Source of the DNA: Membranipora membranacea
Taxonomy: Eukaryota > Bryozoa > Gymnolaemata > Cheilostomatida > Membraniporidae
Reading direction: 5' to 3'
DNA: 64,000 nucleotides
Assembly: GCA_914767715.1 (NCBI GenBank)
Contig: OU612072.1
Location: 18,972,001-19,036,000 of the forward strand
Position 1 is the first letter of the stretch. Every line of letters starts with the position of its first letter. The notes beneath the pieces were generated by a model. The model was given only the letters and a program-made list of their open reading frames with translations, was not told where the DNA came from and did not search any database. This document shows, in pieces, positions 24,500-36,169 of this stretch. The position numbers and the translations under genes were made by a program.

Positions 24500-26257
24500 T
24501 TTATCGTAGGATCTTGATATTCGGGAGATAGAATGAGGCCAATGAGGCCATCAACTGGTCAGAGTTTGAAAGAATTCCAAAGGCTATTTCAAATTTGAGC
24601 CTGCCCTTTGGCATTTTTTTTATGACAAAAGTGGCCCAGGTTAAAAAGGTTGCTGACGCCAAACAAAGAGGAACAGTCCCGAACGGGTTTCAGTTTCAAA
24701 GTCAGCATGAAATTGCCTACGTTATAGAGCAGGTTAAAATGAAATCTATTTTTTAAACTGGCCGTAAAAAAAACCAAGGGTCCCCCCTTTGTTACTTTTT
24801 TAAATTTTAAACTCGCTCTAATTCCTGTTCTATTTATCCTAGGATCTTGATATTCGGGATTTTGAATGAGGCCAATGAGGCCATCAACTGGTCAGAGTTT
24901 AAAAGAATTCGGATGGCTATTTCAAATTTGACCCTGCCGTTTGGCATGTTTTTTTATGACAAAAGTGGCCCAGGTTAAAAAGGTTGCTGACGCCAAACAA
25001 AGAGGAGCAGTCTCGAACGGGTTTCAGTTTCCAAGTCAGCATGAAATTGCCTACGCTATAGAGCAGGTTAGAAGGAAATCTATTTTTTAAAATGGCCGTA
25101 AAAAAAACCAAGGGTCCCCCCCTTTGTTACTTTTTTAAATTTTAAACTCCCTCTAATTCCTGTTCTATTTATCTTAGGATCTTGATATTCGGGATTTTAA
25201 ATGAAGCCAATGAGGCCATCAACTGGTCAGAGTTTGAAAGAATTCCGATGGCTATTTCAAATTTGAGCCTGCCGTTTGGCATGTTTTTTTATGACAAAAG
25301 TGGCCCAGGTTAAAAAGGTTGCTGACGCCAAACAAAGAGGAGCAGTCCCGAACGGGTTTCAGTTTCAAAGTCAGCATGAAATTGCCTACGTTATAGAGCA
25401 GGTTAGAAGGAAATCTATTTTTTAAACTGGCCGTAAAAAAAACCAAGGGTCCCCCCTTTGTTACTTTTTTAAATTTTAAACTCCCTCTAATTCCTGTTCT
25501 ATTTATCCTAGGATCTTGATATTCGGGACTTAGAATGAGGCCAATGAGGCCATCAACTGGTCAGAGTTTGAAAGAATTCCAAAGGCTATTTCAAATTTGA
25601 GCCTGCCCTTTGGCATTTTTTTTTATGACAAAAGTGGCCCAGGTTAAAAAGGTTGCTGACGCCAAACAAAGAGGAGCAGTCCCGAACGGGTTTCAGTTTC
25701 AAAGTCAGCATGAAATTGCTTACGTTATAGAGCAGGTTAGAAGGAAATCTATTTTTTTAACTGGCCGTAAAATAAACCAAGGGTCCCCCCTTTGTTACTT
25801 TTTTAAATTTAAAACTCGCTCTAATTCCTGTTCTATTTATCGTAGGATCTTGATATTCGGGAGATAGAATGAGGCCAATGAGGCCATCAACTGGTCAGAG
25901 TTTGAAAGAATTCCAAAGGCTATTTCAAATTTGAGCCTGCCCTTTGGCATTTTTTTTATGACAAAAGTGGCCCAGGTTAAAAAGGTTGCTGACGCCAAAC
26001 AAAGAGGAGCAGTCCCGAACGGGTTTCAGTTTCAAAGTCAGCATGAAATTGCCTACGTTATAGAGCAGGTTAAAATGAAATCTATTTTTTAAACTGGCCG
26101 TAAAAAAAACCAAGGGTCCCCCCTTTGTTACTTTTTTAAATTTTAAACTCGCTCTAATTCCTGTTCTATTTATCCTAGGATCTTGATATTCGGGATTTTG
26201 AATGAGGCCAATGAGGCCATCAACTGGTCAGAGTTTAAAAGAATTCGGATGGCTATT
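24500..26257 (+). repeat. Short 4-monomer-offset duplication ending at the A/B junction
   Basis: About 24,500-24,920 recurs at about 25,840-26,257, an offset of about 1,336 bp. Both pieces contain the rare GGGAGATAGAATG (about 24,523 and 25,859), the CCAAAGGC copy with CATTTTTTTTATGAC, GGTTAAAATG, and AAAAGAATTCGG. The second copy is cut off by the switch to subfamily B at about 26.26 kb. Confidence 0.7.
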
Positions 26258-26574
26258 TCAAATTTGAGCCTGCCTTTTGGCATGTTTTTTCATGACAAAA
26301 GTGGCCCTCGTTTAAAAGGTTGCCGACGCCAAACAAAGAGGGGCAGTCCCGAACGGGTTTCAGTTTCTAAGTAAGCATGAAATTGCCTACGTTATAGAGC
26401 AGGCTAGAAGGAAATCTATTTTTTAAACTGGCCGTAAAAAAAACCAAGGGTCCCCCCTTTGTTACTTTTTTAAATTTTGAACTCGCTCTAATTCCTGTTT
26501 TATTTATCGTAGGATCTTGATATTCGGGACTTAGAATGTGGCTAATGAGGCCATCAACTGGTCAGAGTTTGTAA
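26241..26574 (+). repeat. Hybrid A/B junction monomer
   Basis: The left end, AAAAGAATTCGG followed by ATGGCTATTTC, matches the A-type monomers at about 16.23, 18.24 and 24.91 kb. From base 26,268 onwards the copy follows the B pattern: GAGCC instead of GACCC, CTTTTGG instead of CGTTTGG, T6CATGAC instead of T7ATGAC, and the first GTGGCCCTCG of the window at 26,301-26,310. The switch therefore lies between about 26,248 and 26,268, in a stretch shared by both types. The unit length is an ordinary 334 bp, so the exchange was in register. This copy also has an in-frame TAA after CTCGTT in the small + strand frame and a C in TTGCCGACG. Confidence 0.8.
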
Positions 26575-26908
26575 GAATTCCGATGGCTATTTCAAATTTG
26601 AGCCTGCCGTTTGGCATGTTTTTTTATGACAAAAGTGGCCCAGGTTAAAAAGGTTGCTGACGCCAAACAAAGAGGAGCAGTCCCGAACGGGTTTCAGTTT
26701 CAAAGTCAGCATGAAATTGCCTACGTTATAGAGCAGGTTAGAAGGAAATCAATTTTTTAAGCTGGCCGTAAAAAAAACCAAGGGTCCCCCCTTTGTTACT
26801 TTTTTAAATTTTAAACTCGCTCTAATTCCTGTTCTATTTATCGTAGGATCTTGATATTCGGGACTTAGAATGAGGCCAATGAGGCCATCAACTGGTCAGA
26901 GTTTGAAA

Positions 26909-29830
26909 GAATTCTGATGGCTATTTCAAATTTGAGCCTGCCGTTTGGCATATTTTTTTATGACAAAAGTGGCCCTCGTTAAAAAGGTTGCTGACGCCAA
27001 ACAAAGAGGGGCAGTCCCGAACGGGTTTCAGTTTCAAAGTCAGCATGAAATTGCCTACGTTATAGAGCAGGTTAGAAGGAAATCTATTTTTTTAAACTGG
27101 CCGTAAAAAAAACCAAGGGTCCCCCCTTTGTTACTTTTTTAAATTTTAAACTCGCTCTAATTCCTGTTCTATTTATCGTAGGATCTTGATATTCGGGACT
27201 TAGAATGAGGCCAATAAGGCCATCAACTGGTCAGAGTTTGAAAGAATTCTGATGGCTATTTCAAATTTGAGCCTGCCGTTTGGCATGTTTTTTTATGACA
27301 AAAGTGGCCCTCGTTAAAAAGGTTGCTGACGCCAAACAAAGAGGGGCAGTCCCGAACGGGTTTCAGTTTCAAAGTCAGCATGAAATTGCCTACGTTATAG
27401 AGCAGGTTAGAAGGAAATATATTTTTTTAAACTGGCCGTAAAAAAAACCAAGGGTCCCCCCTTTGTTACTTTTTTAAATTTTAAACTCGCTCTAATTCCT
27501 GTTCTATTTATCGTAGGATCTTGATATTCGGGACTTAGAATGAGGCCAATGAGGCCATCAACTGGTCAGAGTTTGAAAGAATTCCGATGGCTATTTCAAA
27601 TTTGACCCTGCCGTTTAGCATGTTTTTTTATGACAAAAGTGGCCCAGGTTAAAAAGGTTGCTGACGCCAAACAAAGAGGAGCAGTCCCGAACGGGTTTCA
27701 GTTTCAAAGTCAGCATGAAATTGCCTACGTTATAGAGCAGGTTAGAAGGAAATCAATTTTTTAAGCTGGCCGTAAAAAAAACCAAGGGTCCCCCCTTTGT
27801 TACTTTTTTAAATTTTAAACTCGCTCTAATTCCTGTTCTATTTATCGTAGGATCTTGATATTCGGGACTTAGAATGAGGCCAATGAGGCCATCAACTGGT
27901 CAGAGTTTGAAAGAATTCCGATTGCTATTTCAAATTTGAGCCTGCCGTTTGGCATGTTTTTTTATGACAAAAGTGGCCCTCGTTAAAAAGGTTGCTGACG
28001 CCAAACAAAGAGGAGCAGTCCCGAACGGGTTTCAGTTTCAAAGTCAGCATGAAATTGCCTACGTTATAGAGCAGGTTAGAAGGAAATCATTTTTTTAAGC
28101 TGGCCGTAAAAAAAACCAAGGGTCCCCCCTTTGTTACTTTTTTAAATTTTAAACTCGCTCTAATTCCTGTTCTATTTATCGTAGGATCTTGATATTCGGG
28201 ACTTAGAATGAGGCCAATGAGGCCATCAACTGGTCAGAGTTTGAAAGAATTCTGATGGCTATTTCAAATTTGAGCCTGCCGTTTGGCATATTTTTTTATG
28301 ACAAAAGTGGCCCTCGTTAAAAAGGTTGCTGACGCCAAACAAAGAGGGGCAGTCCCGAACGGGTTTCAGGTTCAAAGTCAGCATGAAATTGCCTACGTTA
28401 TAGAGCAGGTTAGAAGGAAATCTATTTTTTTAAACTGGCCGTAAAAAAAACCAAGGGTCCCCCCTTTGTTACTTTTTTAAATTTTAAACTCGCTCTAATT
28501 CCTGTTCTATTTATCGTAGGATCTTGATATTCGGGACTTAGAATGAGGCCAATGAGGCCATCAACTGGTCAGAGTTTGAAAGAATTCCGATGGCTATTTC
28601 AAATTTGAGCCTGCCGTTTGGCATGTTTTTTTATGACAAAAGTGGCCCTCGTTAAAAAGGTTGCTGACGCCAAACAAAGAGGGGCAGTCCCGAACGGGTT
28701 TCAGTTTCAAAGTCAGCATGAAATTGCCTACGTTATAGAGCAGGTTAGAAGGAAATCAATTTTTTTAAACTGGCCGTAAAAAAAACCAAGGGTCCCCCCT
28801 TTGTTACTTTTTTAAATTTTAAACTCGCTCTAATTCCTGTTCTATTTATCGTAGGATCTTGATATTCGGGACTTAGAATGAGGCCAATGAGGCCATCAAC
28901 TGGTCAGAGTTTGAAAGAATTCCGATGGCTATTTCAAATTTGACCCTGCCGTTTAGCATGTTTTTTTATGACAAAAGTGGCCCAGGTTAAAAAGGTTGCT
29001 GACGCCAAACAAAGAGGAGCAGTCCTGAACGGGTTTCAGTTTCAAAGTCAGCATGAAATTGCCTACGTTATAGAGCAGGTTAGAAGGAAATCAATTTTTT
29101 AAGCTGGCCGTAAAAAAAACCAAGGGTCCCCCCTTTGTTACTTTTTTAAATTTTAAACTCGCTCTAATTCCTGTTCTATTTATCGTAGGATCTTGATATT
29201 CGGGACTTAGAATGAGGCCAATGAGGCCATCAACTGGTCAGAGTTTGAAAGAATTCCGATTGCTATTTCAAATTTGAGCCTGCCGTTTGGCATGTTTTTT
29301 TATGACAAAAGTGGCCCTCGTTAAAAAGGTTGCTGACGCCAAACAAAGAGGAGCAATCCCGAACGGGTTTCAGTTTCAAAGTCAGCATGAAATTGCCTAC
29401 GTTATAGAGCAGGTTAGAAGGAAATCAATTTTTTAAGCTGGCCGTAAAAAAAACCAAGGGTCCCCCCTTTGTTACTTTTTTAAATTTTAAACTCGCTCTA
29501 ATTCCTGTTCTATTTATCGTAGGATCTTGATATTCGGGACTTAGAATGAGGCCAATGAGGCCATCAACTGGTCAGAGTTTGAAAGAATTCCGATGGCTAT
29601 TTCAAATTTGAGCCTGCCGTTTGGCATATTTTTTTATGACAAAAGTGGCCCTCGTTAAAAAGGTTGCTGACGCCAAACAAAGAGGGGCAGTCCCGAACGG
29701 GTTTCAGTTTCAAAGTCAGCATGAAATTGCCTACGTTATAGAGCAGGTTAGAAGGAAATCTATTTTTTTAAACTGGCCGTAAAAAAAACCAAGGGTCCCC
29801 CCTTTGTTACTGTTTTAAATTTTAAACTCG
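26909..29830 (+). repeat. 4-monomer tandem higher-order repeat (~1,338 bp, ~2.2 copies)
   Basis: The copies start near 26,909, 28,247 and 29,585. The repeated series is: GGCATATTTTTTTATG with CTATTTTTTTAAACTGG; a CTCG copy with an eight-T or seven-T tract; TTTGACCCTGCCGTTTAGC with TTTTTTAAGCTGG; and a CGATTGC copy with CTCG. The unit carries small private differences, including GAATTCTGATGG at 26,909 and 28,247 against GAATTCCGATGG later, and AATAAGGCC at about 27,210 only. Confidence 0.75.
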
Positions 29831-32800
29831 CTCTAATTCCTGTTCTATTTATCGTAGGATCTTGATATTCGGGACTTAGAATGAGGCCAATGAGGCCATC
29901 AACTGGCCAGAGTTTGAAAGAATTCCGATGGCTATTTCAAATTTGACCCTGCCGTTTAGCATGTTTTTTTATGACAAAAGTGGCCCAGGTTAAAAAGGTT
30001 GCTGACGCAAAACAAAGAGGAGCAGTCCCGAACGGGTTTCAGTTTCAAAGTCAGCATGAAATTGCCTACGTTATAGAGCAGGTTAGAAGGAAATCAATTT
30101 TTTAAGCTGGCCGTAAAAAAAACCAAGGGTCCCCCCTTTGTTACTTTTTTAAATTTTAAACTCGCTCTAATTCCTGTTCTATTTATCGTAGGATCTTGAT
30201 ATTCGGGACTTAGAATGAGGCCAATGAGGCCATCAACTGGTCAGAGTTTGAAAGAATTCCGATGGCTATTTCAAATTTGAGCCTGCCGTTTGGCATGTTT
30301 TTTTATGACAAAAGTGGCCCTCGTTAAAAAGGTTGCTGACGCCAAACAAAGAGGGGCAGTCCCGAACGGGTTTCAGTTTCAAAGTCAGCATGAAATTTCC
30401 TACGTTATAGAGCAGGTTAGAAGGAAATATGTTTTTTAAACCGGCCGTAAATAAAACCAAGGGTCCCCCTTTGTTACCTTTTTAAATTTTAAACTCGCTC
30501 TAATTCCTGTTCTATTTATCGTAGGATCTTGATATTCGGGATTTTGAATGAGGCCAATGAGGCCATCAACTGGTCAGAGTTTGAAAGAATTCCGATGGCA
30601 ATTTCAAATTTGAGCCTGCCGTTTGACATGTTTTTTATGACAAAAGTGGCCCTCATTAAAAAGGTTGCTGACGCCAAACAAAGAGGAGCAGTCCCGAACG
30701 GGTTTCAGTTTCAAAGTCAGCATGAAATTGCCTACGTTATAGAGCAGGTTAGAGGGAAATCAATTTTTTAAACTGGCCGTAAAAAAACCAAGAGTCCCCC
30801 CTTTGTTACTTTTTTAAATTTTAAACTCGCTCTAATTCCTGTTCTATTTATCATAGGATCTTGATATTCGGGACTTAGAATGAGGCCAATGAGGCCATCA
30901 ACCGGTCAGAGTTTGAAAGAATTCCGATTGCTATTTCATATTTGAGCCTGCCGTTTGGCTTGTTTTTTCATGACAAAAGTGGCCCTCGTTAAAAAGGTTG
31001 CTGACGCCAAACAAAGAGGAGCAGTCCCGAACGGGTTTCAGTTTCAAAGTCAGCATGAAATTGCCTACGTTATAGAGCAGGTTAGAGGGAAATCAATTTT
31101 TTAAACTGGCCGTGAAAAAACCAAGAGTCCCCCCTTTGTTACTTTTTTAAATTTTAAACTCGCTCTAATTCCTGTTCTATTTATCGGAGGATCTTGATAT
31201 TCGGGACTTAGAATGAGGCCTATGAGGCTATCAACTGGTCAGAGTTTGAAAGAATTCCAATTGCTATTTCAAATTTGAGCCTGCCTTTTGGCATGTTTTT
31301 TCATGACAAAAGTGGCCCTCGTTAAAAAGGTTGCTGACGCCAAACAAAGAGGGGCAGTCCCGAACGGGTTTCAGTTTGAAGTCAGCATGAAATTGCCTAC
31401 GTTATAGAGCAGGTTAGAAGGAAATCAATTTTTTAAACTGGCCGTGAAAAAACCAAGAGTCCCCCCTTTGTTACTTTTTTAAATTTTAAACTCGCTCTAA
31501 TTCCTGTTCTATTTATCGGAGGATCTTGATATTCGGGACTTAGAATGAGGCCTATGAGGCTATCAACTGGTCAGAGTTTGAAAGAATTCCAATTGCTATT
31601 TCAAATTTGAGCCTGCCGTTTGGCATGTTTTTTTATGACAAAAGTGGCCCTCGTTAAAAAGGTTGCTGACGCCAAACAAAGAGGAGCAATCCCGAACGGG
31701 TTTCAGTTTCAAAGTCAGCATGAAATTGCCTACGTTATAGAGCAGGTTAGAAGGAAATCAATTTTTTAAGCTGGCCGTAAAAAAAACCAAGGGTCCCCCC
31801 TTTGTTACTTTTTTAAATTTTAAACTCGCTCTAATTCCTGTTCTATTTATCGTAGGATCTTGATATTCGGGACTTAGAATGAGGCCAATGAGGCCATCAA
31901 CTGGTCAGAGTTTGAAAGAATTCCGATGGCTATTTCAAATTTGAGCCTGCCGTTTGGCATATTTTTTTATGACAAAAGTGGCCCTCGTTAAAAAGGTTGC
32001 TGACGCCAAACAAAGAGGGGCAGTCCCGAACGGGTTTCAGTTTCAAAGTCAGCATGAAATTGCCTACGTTATAGAGCAGGTTAGAAGGAAATCTATTTTT
32101 TTAAACTGGCCGTAAAAAAAACCAAGGGTCCCCCCTTTGTTACTGTTTTAAATTTTAAACTCGCTCTAATTCCTGTTCTATTTATCGTAGGATCTTGATA
32201 TTCGGGACTTAGAATGAGGCCAATGAGGCCATCAACTGGCCAGAGTTTGAAAGAATTCCGATGGCTATTTCAAATTTGACCCTGCCGTTTAGCATGTTTT
32301 TTTATGACAAAAGTGGCCCAGGTTAAAAAGGTTGCTGACGCAAAACAAAGAGGAGCAGTCCCGAACGGGTTTCAGTTTCAAAGTCAGCATGAAATTGCCT
32401 ACGTTATAGAGCAGGTTAGAAGGAAATCAATTTTTTAAGCTGGCCGTAAAAAAAAACCAAGGGTCCCCCCTTTGTTACTTTTTTAAATTTTAAACTCGCT
32501 CTAATTCCTGTTCTATTTATCGTAGGATCTTGATATTCGGGACTTAGAATGAGGCCAATGAGGCCATCAACTGGTCAGAGTTTGAAAGAATTCCGATGGC
32601 TATTTCAAATTTGAGCCTGCCGTTTGGCATGTTTTTTTATGACAAAAGTGGCCCTCGTTAAAAAGGTTGCTGACGCCAAACAAAGAGGGGCAGTCCCGAA
32701 CGGGTTTCAGTTTCAAAGTCAGCATGAAATTTCCTACGTTATAGAGCAGGTTAGAAGGAAATATGTTTTTTAAACCGGCCGTAAATAAAACCAAGGGTCC

Positions 32801-33184
32801 CCCTTTGTTACCTTTTTAAATTTTAAACTCGCTCTAATTCCTGTTCTATTTATCGTAGGATCTTGATATTCGGGATTTTGAATGAGGCCAATGAGGCCAT
32901 CAACTGGTCAGAGTTTGAAAGAATTCCGATGGCAATTTCAAATTTGAGCCTGCCGTTTGACATGTTTTTTATGACAAAAGTGGCCCTCATTAAAAAGGTT
33001 GCTGACGCCAAACAAAGAGGAGCAGTCCCGAACGGGTTTCAGTTTCAAAGTCAGCATGAAATTGCCTACGTTATAGAGCAGGTTAGAGGGAAATCAATTT
33101 TTTAAACTGGCCGTAAAAAAACCAAGAGTCCCCCCTTTGTTACTTTTTTAAATTTTAAACTCGCTCTAATTCCTGTTCTATTTA
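29267..33184 (+). repeat. 7-monomer-offset duplication (2,334 bp)
   Basis: The segment 29,267-30,850 recurs at 31,601-33,184. The shared rare variants are GAGCAATCCC (29,351 and 31,684), TTACTGTTTTAAATT, AACTGGCCAGAG, GACGCAAAAC, GAAATTTCCTACG with ATATGTTTTTT and CCGGCCGTAAATAAAACC, GATGGCAATTTC, TTTGACATG and CCTCATTAAAAAGG. At the right edge the first copy reads ATCATAGGAT and the second ATCGTAGGAT followed by ATATTTGGG, so they part there. About 2.3 monomers of a different type lie between the copies. Confidence 0.82.
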
Positions 33185-34780
33185 TCGTAGGATCTTGATA
33201 TTTGGGACTTAGAATGAGGCCAATGAGGCCATCAACTGGTCAGAGTTTGAAAGAATTCCGATGGCTATTTCATATTTGAGCCTGCCGTTTGGCATGTTTT
33301 TTTATGACAAAAGTGGCCCAGGTTAAAAAGGTTGCTGACGCCAAACAAAGAGGTGCAGTCCCGAACGGGTTTCAGTTTTAAAGTCAGCATGAAATTGCCT
33401 ACGTTATAGAGCAGGTTAGAAGGAAATCTATTTTTTAAACTGGCCGTAAAAAAAACCAAGGGTCCCCCCTTTGTTACCTTTTTAAATTTTAAACTCGCTC
33501 TAATTCCTGTTCTATTTATCGTAGGATCTTGATATTCGGGATTTTGAATGAGGCCAATGAGGCCATCAACTGGTCAGAGTTTGAAAGAATTCCAATGCTA
33601 TTTCAAATTTGAGCCTGCCGTTTGGCATGTTTTTTTATGACAAAAGTGGCCAAGGTTAAAAAGGTTGCTGACGCCAAAAAAAGAGGAGCAGTCCCGAACG
33701 GGTTTCAGTTTCAAAGTCAGCATGAAATTTCCTACGTTATAGAGCAGGTTAGAAGGAAATATGTTTTTTAAACCGGCCGTAAATAAAACCAAGGGTCCCC
33801 CTTTGTTACCTTTTTAAATTTTAAACTCGCTCTAATTCCTGTTCTATTTATCGTAGGATCTTGATATTCGGGATTTTGAATGAGGCCAATGAGGCCATCA
33901 ACTGGTCAGAGTTTGAAAGAATTCCGATGGCAATTTCAAATTTGAGCCTGCCGTTTGACATGTTTTTTATGACAAAAGTGGCCCAGGTTAAAAAGGTTGC
34001 TGACGCCAAACAAAGAGGAGCAGTCCCGAACGGGTTTCAGTTTCATAGTCAGCATGAAATTGCCTACGTTATAGAGCAGGTTAGACGGAAATCTATTTTT
34101 TAAACTGGCCGTAAAAAAAACCAAGGGTCCCCCCTTTGTTACTTTTTAAAATTTTAACTCGCTCTAATTCCTGTTCTATTTATCATAGGATCTTGATATT
34201 CGGGACTTAGAATGAGGCCAATGAGGCCATCAACCGGTCAGAGTTTGAAAGAATTCCGATTGCTATTTCAAATTTGAGCCTGCCTTTTGGCTTGTTTTTT
34301 CATGACAAAAGTGGCCCTCGTTAAAAAGGTTGCTGACGCCAAACAAAGAGGAGCAGTCCCGAACGGGTTTCAGTTTCAAAGTCAGCATGAAATTGCCTAC
34401 GTTATAGAGCAGGTTAGAGGGAAATCAATTTTTTAAACTGGCCGTGAAAAAACCAAGAGTCCCCCCTTTGTTACTTTTTTAAATTTTAAACTCGCTCTAA
34501 TTCCTGTTCTATTTATCGGAGGATCTTGATATTCGGGACTTAGAATGAGGCCTATGAGGCTATCAACTGGTCAGAGTTTGAAAGAATTCCAATTGCTATT
34601 TCAAATTTGAGCCTGCCTTTTGGCATGTTTTTTCATGACAAAAGTGGCCCTCGTTAAAAAGGTTGCTGACGCCAAACAAAGAGGGGCAGTCCCGAACGGG
34701 TTTCAGTTTGAAGTCAGCATGAAATTGCCTACGTTATAGAGCAGGTTAGAAGGAAATCAATTTTTTAAGCTGGCCGTAAA
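30840..34780 (+). repeat. Dispersed duplication with a shared 1-bp deletion
   Basis: About 30,840-31,450 recurs at about 34,175-34,780. Shared markers are ATCATAGGAT, CAACCGGTCAG, GGCTTGTTTTTTCATG, CCGTGAAAAAACC, ATCGGAGGATC and GAGGCCTATGAGGCTATC. A one-base shortening, CAGTTTGAAGTCAGC in place of CAGTTTCAAAGTCAGC, is also shared at about 31,371 and 34,705. Within the first copy, the ATCGGAGGATC part is also doubled one monomer on (about 31,184 and 31,518). Confidence 0.72.
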
Positions 34781-36169
34781 AAAAAACAAGGGTCCCCCCT
34801 TTGTTACTTTTTTAAATTTTAAACTCGCTCTAATTCCTATCCTATTTATCGTAGGATCTTGATATTCGGGACTTAGAATGTGGCCAATGAGGCCATCAAC
34901 TGGTCAGAGTTTGAAAGAATTCCGATGGCTATTTCATATTTAGGCCTGCCGTTTGGCATGTTTTTTTATGACAAAATTGGCCAAGGTTAAAAAGGTTGCT
35001 GACGCCAAAAAAAGAGGAGCAGTCCCGAACGGGTTTCAGTTTCAAAGTCAGCATGAAATTTCCTACGTTATAGAGCAGGTTAGAAGGAAATATGTTTTTT
35101 AAACCGGCCGTAAATAAAACCAAGGGTCCCCCCTTTGTTACTTTTTAAAATTTTAAACTCGCTCTAATTCCTGTTCTATTTATCGGAGGATCTTGATATT
35201 CGGGACTTAGAATGAGGCCAATGACGCCATCAACTGGTCAGAGTTTGAAAGAATTCCAATTGCTATTTCAAATTTGAGCCTGCCTTTTGGCATGTTTTTT
35301 CATGACAAAAGTGGCCCTCGTTAAAAAGGTTGCTGACCCCAAACAAAGAGGGGCAGTCCCGAACGGGTTTCAGTTTCAAAGTCAGCATGAAATTGCCTAA
35401 GTTATAGAGCAGGTTAGAAGGAAATCTATTTTTTAAACTGGCCGTAAAAAAAACCAAGGGTCCCCCCTTTATTACTTTTTTAAATTTTAACTCGCTCTAA
35501 TTCCTGTTCTATTTATCCTAGGATCTTGATATTCGGGACTTAGAATGAGGCCAATGAGGCCATCAACCGGTCAGAGTTTGAAAGAATTCTGATTGCTATT
35601 TCAAATTTGAGCCTGCCTTTTGGCATGTTTTTTTATGACAAAAGTGGCCCTCATTAAAAAGGTTGCTGACGCCAAACAAAGAGGAGCAGTCCCGAACGGG
35701 TTTCAGTTTCAAAGTCAGCATGAAATTGCCTACGTTATAGAGCAGGTTAGAGGGAAATCAATTTTTTAAACTGGCCGTAAAAAAACCAAGAGTCCCCCCT
35801 TTGTTACTTTTTTAAATTTTAAACTCGCTCTAATTCCTGTTCTATTTATCGTAGGATCTTGATATTTGGGACTTAGAATGAGGCCAATGAGGCCATCAAC
35901 TGGTCAGAGTTTGAAAGAATTCCGATGGCTATTTCATATTTGAGCCTGCCGTTTGGCATGTTTTTTTATGACAAAAGTGGCCCAGGTTAAAAAGGTTGCT
36001 GACGCCAAACAAAGAGGTGCAGTCCCGAACGGGTTTCAGTTTTAAAGTCAGCATGAAATTGCCTACGTTATAGAGCAGGTTAGAAGGAAATCTATTTTTT
36101 AAACTGGCCGTAAAAAAAACCAAGGGTCCCCCCTTTGTTACCTTTTTAAATTTTAAACTCGCTCTAATT

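Larger units (their letters stand above)
15030..25244 (+). repeat. Dispersed duplication, copies at 15.03-16.56 and 23.71-25.24 kb
   Basis: The first and last ~1.5 kb of this span are the two copies, 8,684 bp (26 monomers) apart. The shared series is: GGTTAAAATG; GCTTACG with GTAAAGAAAACC; GAGGCAAAAC with CTGCCCGTAAA; the rare GGGAGATAGAATG at about 15,839 and 24,523; the CATTTTTTTTATG copy; AAAAGAATTCGG with TTTGACCC; and GATTTTAAATGAAGCC. The part from about 17.9 to 18.93 kb carries the same later series, 6,680 bp before its counterpart at 24.58-25.6 kb. Confidence 0.75.
1..26257 (+). repeat. Satellite subfamily A block
   Basis: Every monomer read in this part carries CCAGG or CAAGG after GTGGC, and none carries the CTCG or CTCA form that appears later. 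Other A-type variants recur in ordered series. These include AAAGGC or GATGGC after the EcoRI site, GGTTAAAATG in place of GGTTAGAAGG, GCTTACG or GCCTATG in the central block, GAGGCAAAAC, and a T7 tract after CTA. Their order repeats over 4 to 8 monomers, which defines the higher-order duplications listed separately. The block ends inside the hybrid monomer at about 26.26 kb. Confidence 0.85.

Noticed and set aside
26375-30265. Possible gap or different element where longer frames are missing
   Set aside because: Reading the bases shows ordinary monomers throughout. The frames vanish because many B-type copies carry AATCAATTTTTT, which creates a minus-strand stop.
30440-30460. Polyadenylation signal AATAAA in the GTAAATAAAACC monomers
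   Set aside because: The hexamer arises from one A-to-T change in the A-tract, there is no gene upstream, and chance occurrence in an A-rich tract is likely.
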